Shown in pieces: positions 59,301-64,000 of a stretch of DNA of 64,000 nucleotides (positions within the stretch are counted from its first letter, which is position 1; each line of letters starts with the position of its first letter). A model generated the notes under the pieces. That model saw only the letters and a program-made list of their open reading frames with translations, did no database searches and was not told where the DNA came from. Where the stretch lies: the NCBI GenBank assembly GCA_905250075.1, contig CAJNOP010000108.1:186001-250000 (forward strand). The letters are read 5' to 3'. Position numbers and translations under genes: made by a program. The stretch comes from Rotaria sp. Silwood1 (taxonomy: Eukaryota; Rotifera; Eurotatoria; Philodinida; Philodinidae).

Positions 59301-62255
59301 ATGTGGATAATCAATCGAAAAAACTAGATGCTGTTTATTCTTGATTAAGGGAATAAATATATTGTTTCTTTACAACTTGTTAAAAGTTATAGTTTTTTGT
59401 TAAAGACAGTTGTAAATACTTCAAAATAACTCTTCAAAATGTTTTTCTTATGAATTTGAGCTATGAGCACTATTTCACTAGTAGTAAAAATGCGAACTCA
59501 TACGGTCAAAATACGGTGGCAATATGCAAACTTTTCTCTGTTTAGTTACTTTCTGGACAGTCTTTATTTTCAAGGTTAGTTCTGTTTTCAGCTTTGGAAA
59601 ATACGTCGAATCAACTTATTTATTTCTGGCTATGATATAATCTTATTAATCGGGTTAATATAGAAATAAGCTTAGAAAAATTACATTATTCCGGTCTATG
59701 TTTTCGGTTAATTTACTTATATTCTGAAGTTTCTAGTTTTTCTCATTCACCGCCATATGCATCGTTTATTTATGTAAGTCTTTTAACATTTTGTAGTTTA
59801 TTTAAGCAGTATTTTTTTCATTAAGCAATAACAAACCATAATAGGCTTCAATGGACTAAAAGCAATTGGAAATAATATCAGAGATGAAGTAGAAAGTATC
59901 AAAAGAATGGATGATCTAAACGTAGTAAAGTACCAAAAGTGTAATATTGATTGAAGACACCAAAATATTAAGTTAAATTAGAAAACTTAATATTCCTTTT
60001 GAATATCTCAATCTAGTATGCATTTCAATCTCAACTTTGACTTTTTTATGCCTTAAAACAAACTCAAGTCTGTAGCCATGACCTTTCTTATCATGAATCT
60101 CTTCGATTTCTTATCGCTAGAATATATTCAAGTTTGACTTATTTAAAGACAGTTTTTAAAAAGAATAGATGAAACGTTATAAACGAAAGATTCATTTCCA
60201 TTTTCTGTTATTCTTACGAGTCGAGATTTTACGTATGTTCAACAGATTCTTCCATCGATCTCGTTTTTTTTTACCGCAGTAGTAATCTTGTTCTATAAAA
60301 GTCAAAACCGTTTCTGACATAGGCCTTCGATATGATTGCGCTAACTCAGGAATGAACGTCCGACCGACTCTTTTCTCTCGTTATGTAGCATCTAAAACTT
60401 ACTAGATCAATCCTCTCATGTGGTATTCTTAGAACATTTCTCAGCCAACGTAGCTGTGATTTCTCAAGATGAAGGAGCAATACTTCAGTCTGCAGAGATT
60501 CTTGGATAATTGAGTTGAAGATCCTATCCCGAAATGTGAAACTCAGCGGTTTTCTCAAGAATTGCATCTCGTCCGCTTGTGTTTGCAATCGAACGCTTTC
60601 GGCCATAAACGAGTGTTCGTGATCACAAATGGGAGTAAGACGGCAGACTGTCTTGAAAATCACTATCATCATCGAAAGGAAGCAAAAACTCCATTAAATG
60701 CCACCTAAATAACTAATTAACAACACATAATAATGAATGCTTGTAGTAAAAAAATACTTGAAAATATCTTAATGACTTTTCATCGACTGTGAAACGAGAA
60801 TTTTTTTGTGAATAATAACTTATAGAAATAAGTTGAAGGATTATATGTGAGAATGGGTTACTGCTGAGGTACGATTCTGTTTGGCCTGTTGATTTTGTAA
60901 AGCAATCAATACTGAATAGTCATCACGCATTGGTGCAGCTACGTCATAAGTTGCATTCCATAATGAAAGAAGATCATTTGGTGAATTAAGTGTACCAAGT
61001 ATTTCTTGTACCTCTAAAATTCCATTTGAATTCATATTACTTCTTTTTTAAATTCTCGAAAAAAATACAAACCATCAATGCCTATTTTTGTATTATTCCA
61101 CGTAAATTTCCTATGATAAATATCTTTAATACGAGTTTTTAACTTTTGTATATCAGACTTAATCGTTGTATCATTCTGTGCAGCATCACCAATAGCTTGT
61201 GTACGTATTAATAACCAACGTAATGATGAATTTTGATGCATTAAATTTTTAAATTGTCTACCAACTACTGCAATTGTTTTTAAACAATCACGATAAGTTT
61301 CGTAATATTTATCCTAGATAAAAAGAAAAAATTTTTCCTTCTATTTGATAATTATTCATTGAGAATTTTACCGTTTTACGTTTTTTACTTGTATCATTTA
61401 AATATAGATGAGTTTCAAATTCCGCGGATGATGTTATGTAAGCAAGAGTTGTTAAATTTTTATCATATTCATTTAAAATTTCTTTAGCCTATAAATTTCA
61501 TAGATATATACATATATATACATACATAATGACAATAAAGTTGGAAATAAAATCCGAACGGTTTTTCTTTATATTCCTAATCTTACATGTTATGTTGATT
61601 ATTTAGAAAACAGTATTAAGAATAGTTTATTCAAATTTTGAAATATAACGACCTTAGAAAAACATTAAAAACTAAAAAGAACTTCTAGTAGAAGTAATTT
61701 CTCTAAAGCTTAAAGGTAGAGCGTAATTAACATATTATATCATACACAAGAACATTCTAAAAATATCTCTTTCAATCCGTGAGAAAAAGATGTCAAATTA
61801 GAATGTGTGATGATGTATTCGGAGAAGAAGTTCTAACAGATAGAAACGTTCGTAAGCGAGTCTGACTTCTTCGCTAGGAGATTCAACACTATTAATAATT
61901 GTGTTATAAAAGAGACGTTGTTTTTTTTTCTCTTAGGTCAAATTCATTGACTATTAGTCTAAAAAAAGGCGTTCAACATGAATCTTGAATTTGAGAAGAT
62001 ATGGTATTAAGTACCAAAACAAAAAAGAAACTGAAACTTGTAAATAACCAAAAATACAGAAAAAGCCGTTCGATATTTTTTTTCTATTGTATATAAAATA
62101 AAAAGTTTATTTACAAGTTGTTCTTGTTCACGAATATTCATTATATCTAATTTATATTGACTTAGATCTATATGGTTACATTCAACAATTTCATCTAATG
62201 GTTGACAATCAATTGTTATTATAGTAAAGAATAAAATAATAAAATAATACATCAT
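56395..62255 (-). CDS. ACE: Angiotensin-converting-enzyme-family (M2) dipeptidyl carboxypeptidase
   Basis: A zinc metallopeptidase removing C-terminal dipeptides from peptides, one catalytic domain, 656 residues in my 12-exon model: 62115-62255, 61372-61488, 61069-61313, 60873-61039, 57940-58116, 57790-57887, 57562-57731, 57280-57503, 57078-57222, 56911-57009, 56726-56848, 56395-56659. A signal peptide (MMYYFIILFFTIITIDC) starts it. HEMGH (~389-393) and the third zinc ligand in FSEAIGD (~E417) are present with the correct 24-residue spacing. QYQGMKP, YFDAGTKLHV, YIKYFLAHVFQFQIF and GPLHLCDLHGSLAAGKKL match the ACE C-terminal half, and the end is KYFQPLRDYLEEL plus a hydrophobic tail that may anchor it. 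Weak points are a 29-bp candidate intron at 61040-61068 and the donor at 60871-60872. Confidence 0.93.
58540..58790. repeat. Imperfect foldback repeat
   Basis: The inner words AGTGGAAACC (about 58612) and GGTTTCCACT (about 58675) are exact inverses. Outer parts pair with gaps (TTCGAATCTTT with AAAGATTCGGA, TTCATTTTTTC with GAAAAATGAA). The whole unit is about 250 bp and non-coding. Confidence 0.55.
59074..59564. mobile_element. ~490-bp mariner-like TIR element
   Basis: The left end TGGTGTTCAAAAAGTAACTA and the reverse complement of the right end, AAGACTGTCCAGAAAGTAAC, share the AAAGTAACTAAA...GAAAA core. Both ends are flanked by TA (59072-59073 and 59565-59566), the mariner target-site duplication. 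The interior has no transposase frame. Confidence 0.8.
60346..60711 (-). pseudogene. Non-LTR retrotransposon (LINE) reverse-transcriptase C-terminal relic
   Basis: The minus-strand frame contains EHSFMAESVRLQTQADEMQF, then LRKPLSFTFRDRIFNSIIQE, then LEKSQLRWLRNVLRIPHERI. This is the characteristic tail of LINE reverse transcriptases (…EMRFLRR…RDR.RN..I…ERSQLRW.GHV.RMP.ER). Only about 105 codons remain, with a stop soon after and no RT catalytic YADD block, so it is a 5'-truncated dead copy. It is in the same orientation as the host ACE gene. Confidence 0.82.
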
Positions 62256-63030
62256 TAGTATCTATGAAATCAATTGTATATGTTCAAATTGAAATGTGTG
62301 ATGAAATAACACTTACATGTAGCTGACAGATGTTTTCTAGCTATATGTCTATTTTTGTTATTTTGTGAATGAGATTGTATTCTTTATAACGATGTGTAAA
62401 TGACAAACGATCGACAGACATCTATATATAATATAGAGAGAAAAAAGTTTCCGATAAGATTGATTGCCTAAAGCACCATGGATGTGTTTATTCGTATAAT
62501 GGATGTAATCGTTAGTCGTGCAATTAAAATGACTGTATGCTGTGCAATATATATCCTAACAAGTTGGATAACGATGTTCGTCTGTTAGTTGCTTTCTTAC
62601 AAAAAAAAAAAAGAACAAATAGAAGACCAACAAATTATTATTCAATATATTGCTTTCTAACATCTATTTTATCTGTATTTTTTCAGGGACAACTTATTCA
62701 TTTATGTCATAGGCATGTTTATTTAGCAATTATTATAAATATAATCTTGCCATGTGGTAATACCCTTTTTTTGATATATATTTTATTAATTTGCTTTTTT
62801 TTTAATTTATAATCATTAACAATAGATGAATCATTTATTCTCTTTTGGCTTTCATGTTGCATGTTTAGAGATCCCAATACACCCTACACCTTTATCATCA
62901 ACAACAAAGTACATAAATATGAAGAAAAAGATAGAAACAGTAAAATCGGGGGAAAAAAAGAAACCATAACAACTGCACTGCAGTGCATATTTCATGTACA
63001 AAGATAATAATAGAAAGATATTTGGACTGA
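62256..63030. other. Spacer between ACE start and RASEF-like stop
   Basis: AT-rich. It should contain the ACE promoter on its left side and the 3' UTR of the RASEF-like gene on its right. No gene is supported. Confidence 0.55.
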
Positions 63031-63962
63031 CTAGCAGCAACCACGCTTTTTCTTCTTTGATGATATATCGACTACATTTTCACCTTTACGTTGTTTATCA
63101 TCTTTTTCTTGCATTAACCTATAATTAAGTATCATATAGAGAATTTAGTACATCATCAAAACAACTCACCGAGCTATTCCTTCCATGATCTCAACAATTG
63201 ATGTGCCTAATCGTGCACTACTTTCAAAAAATAAACATCCATATTCCTATAAAAAAAAGGAATTAAATAACATCACAAAAAAAATATTATTTACATCAGC
63301 TAGTTTTGCTCCGTCTTTATATTTCACCGGTCGTTTTTCATCATCATCACATAAGTCAGTTTTATTGCCAACAAGTGCTACAACACAATCATCTTCAGCT
63401 GATTCCTTTAAAGATAGTCATAAGAAGACTTGTTATATGTTGTAAAAAAAACATACTCTAACACTTGTCATCCATCCTCGAACATTGCGAAATGTTACTT
63501 CAGATGTTACATCATAAACCAAAATAACACCATCAGCTTTACGAAAATATTGTTTTGTTATACTTCGAAATCTATTATTAAATAAATCTAGATCAAATAA
63601 TTACGTTTATAAAAATCAAATCAACCTTTCTTGACCAGCCTACAAAAATAATAATTAAAAAAGAATTAAAATAAAGTCAAATTATTATTTTTTTCTTACA
63701 GTATCCCATAATTGTAATGCGATAATACGACTATCAATATTAATCATTTTAACTTGAAGATCAACACCAATTGTTGCTGAAAATGTATCTTTAAAATTAT
63801 CAGTACAAAATCGTTGAATAAAACTTGTTTTTCCAACACCACTATCGCCTAAAAATAACGCTAAAATTATTTCAAAATCGATTCTTTTTTTTTTTTCTTA
63901 TTATACAAACCGATAAATGCTATTTTAAACATTCGATCAGGTACCGCATTAGGTGCTACATT
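63031..63962 (-). CDS. RASEF: RASEF/Rab45-like small GTPase domain (partial, 5' end outside the window)
   Basis: The C-terminal Rab-type GTPase domain of a protein that continues past the right edge. Exons: 63911-63962, 63700-63848, a 14-nt micro-exon 63626-63639, 63457-63571, 63295-63415, 63170-63246, 63031-63118. The G motifs are complete: G1 GDSGVGKT, G2 threonine in SATIGVD, G3 WDTAGQER, G4 NKTD, G5 [24 protein letters not shown] is the block that separates RASEF/Rab44-type proteins from ordinary Rabs ([15 protein letters not shown]). The C-terminus KKKKRGCC ends in a double-cysteine geranylgeranylation motif. The first visible exon begins after an acceptor in mid-protein ([16 protein letters not shown]), consistent with an upstream EF-hand/coiled-coil part not seen here. 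Confidence 0.9.
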
Positions 63963-64000
63963 CTAAAAGAAATAATTCGAAAATAAGAAAAACACAATAG
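63963..64000 (-). other. Intron start at the window edge
   Basis: This is the last 38 bases, upstream of the acceptor of the first visible RASEF-like exon. No more of the gene is visible. Confidence 0.6.

Larger units (their letters stand above)
58117..60872 (-). other. 2.76-kb ACE intron loaded with repeats
   Basis: This intron holds a foldback at 58540-58790, a TIR element at 59074-59564 and a LINE reverse-transcriptase relic at 60346-60711. Its size is far outside the local norm and is explained by these insertions. Confidence 0.75.

Noticed and set aside
62537..62812. Hydrophobic plus-strand frame as a small membrane protein
   Set aside because: It is AT-rich with poly-A/poly-T runs and no conserved features. 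It lies in the spacer between the ACE and RASEF-like genes.
1..64000. CRISPR arrays, prokaryotic operons, tRNA or rRNA genes
   Set aside because: No regularly spaced direct repeats, no ribosome-binding-site gene organisation and no convincing tRNA A/B box pairs or rRNA segments were seen. The window is eukaryotic throughout.

Overview
The window is nuclear DNA from a small-intron, AT-rich animal. Nearly every gene is split by introns of about 50-70 bp with GT...AG ends, coding exons favour A/T-ending codons, and long AT-rich spacers hold decayed transposons. The gene set is metazoan (Cys-loop acetylcholine receptor, DLG scaffold, proprotein convertase, angiotensin-converting-enzyme-type peptidase, class A GPCR). 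NME5 and a Tctex1 light chain point to an animal with motile cilia, which argues against mites and nematodes. I read it as most likely a bdelloid rotifer or a similar small-genome spiralian. The phylum is an inference, not something the sequence proves.

Layout, left to right. (1) 1-3.4 kb: an isolated terminal exon of an unknown minus-strand gene, then a pancreatic-lipase-family gene broken by a run of N. (2) 4.3-10.9 kb: a dense block with a FET-type (FUS/EWSR1/TAF15-like) RNA-binding protein and an NAD(P)-binding reductase on the minus strand, and NME5 divergent on the plus strand across a 95-bp palindrome. (3) 12.5-15.4 kb: a furin/kexin-type proprotein convertase (minus). (4) 17.8-21.0 kb: augmin subunit HAUS3 (plus) with a terminal-inverted-repeat element in its long intron. 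(5) 23.1-24.2 kb: a GPCR (minus). (6) 24.2-38.2 kb: a gene desert holding a roughly 1.3-kb imperfect palindrome, a dispersed inverted-repeat element, a mariner/Tc1 transposase relic and one unassigned exon. (7) 38.2-44.3 kb: a complete 20-exon DLG-type MAGUK (plus). (8) 46-54 kb: an unassigned coding exon, a nicotinic-type alpha subunit, a Tctex1 dynein light chain and an unrecognised 489-residue protein, all on the plus strand. (9) 56.4-62.3 kb: a single-domain ACE-family dipeptidase (minus), whose large intron carries a LINE reverse-transcriptase relic and another inverted-repeat element. (10) 63.0 kb to the end: the C-terminal GTPase domain of a RASEF/Rab45-like protein (minus), running off the right edge.

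The genes do not form an operon or a single pathway. They are ordinary neighbours in a compact animal genome. Loose themes are membrane and synaptic proteins (DLG, acetylcholine receptor, GPCR), secreted processing enzymes (convertase, ACE, lipase) and cilium or microtubule proteins (NME5, DYNLT2B-like, HAUS3). Exon coordinates were read by hand. For the complete multi-exon models where I summed the exons, the phases close to a multiple of three, which supports them independently. The most unusual signals are structural: the large inverted duplication at 28-29.3 kb, several previously unlabelled inverted-repeat elements, a 14-nt micro-exon, a candidate 29-bp intron and a GC-AG intron. I found no convincing new multi-gene system.
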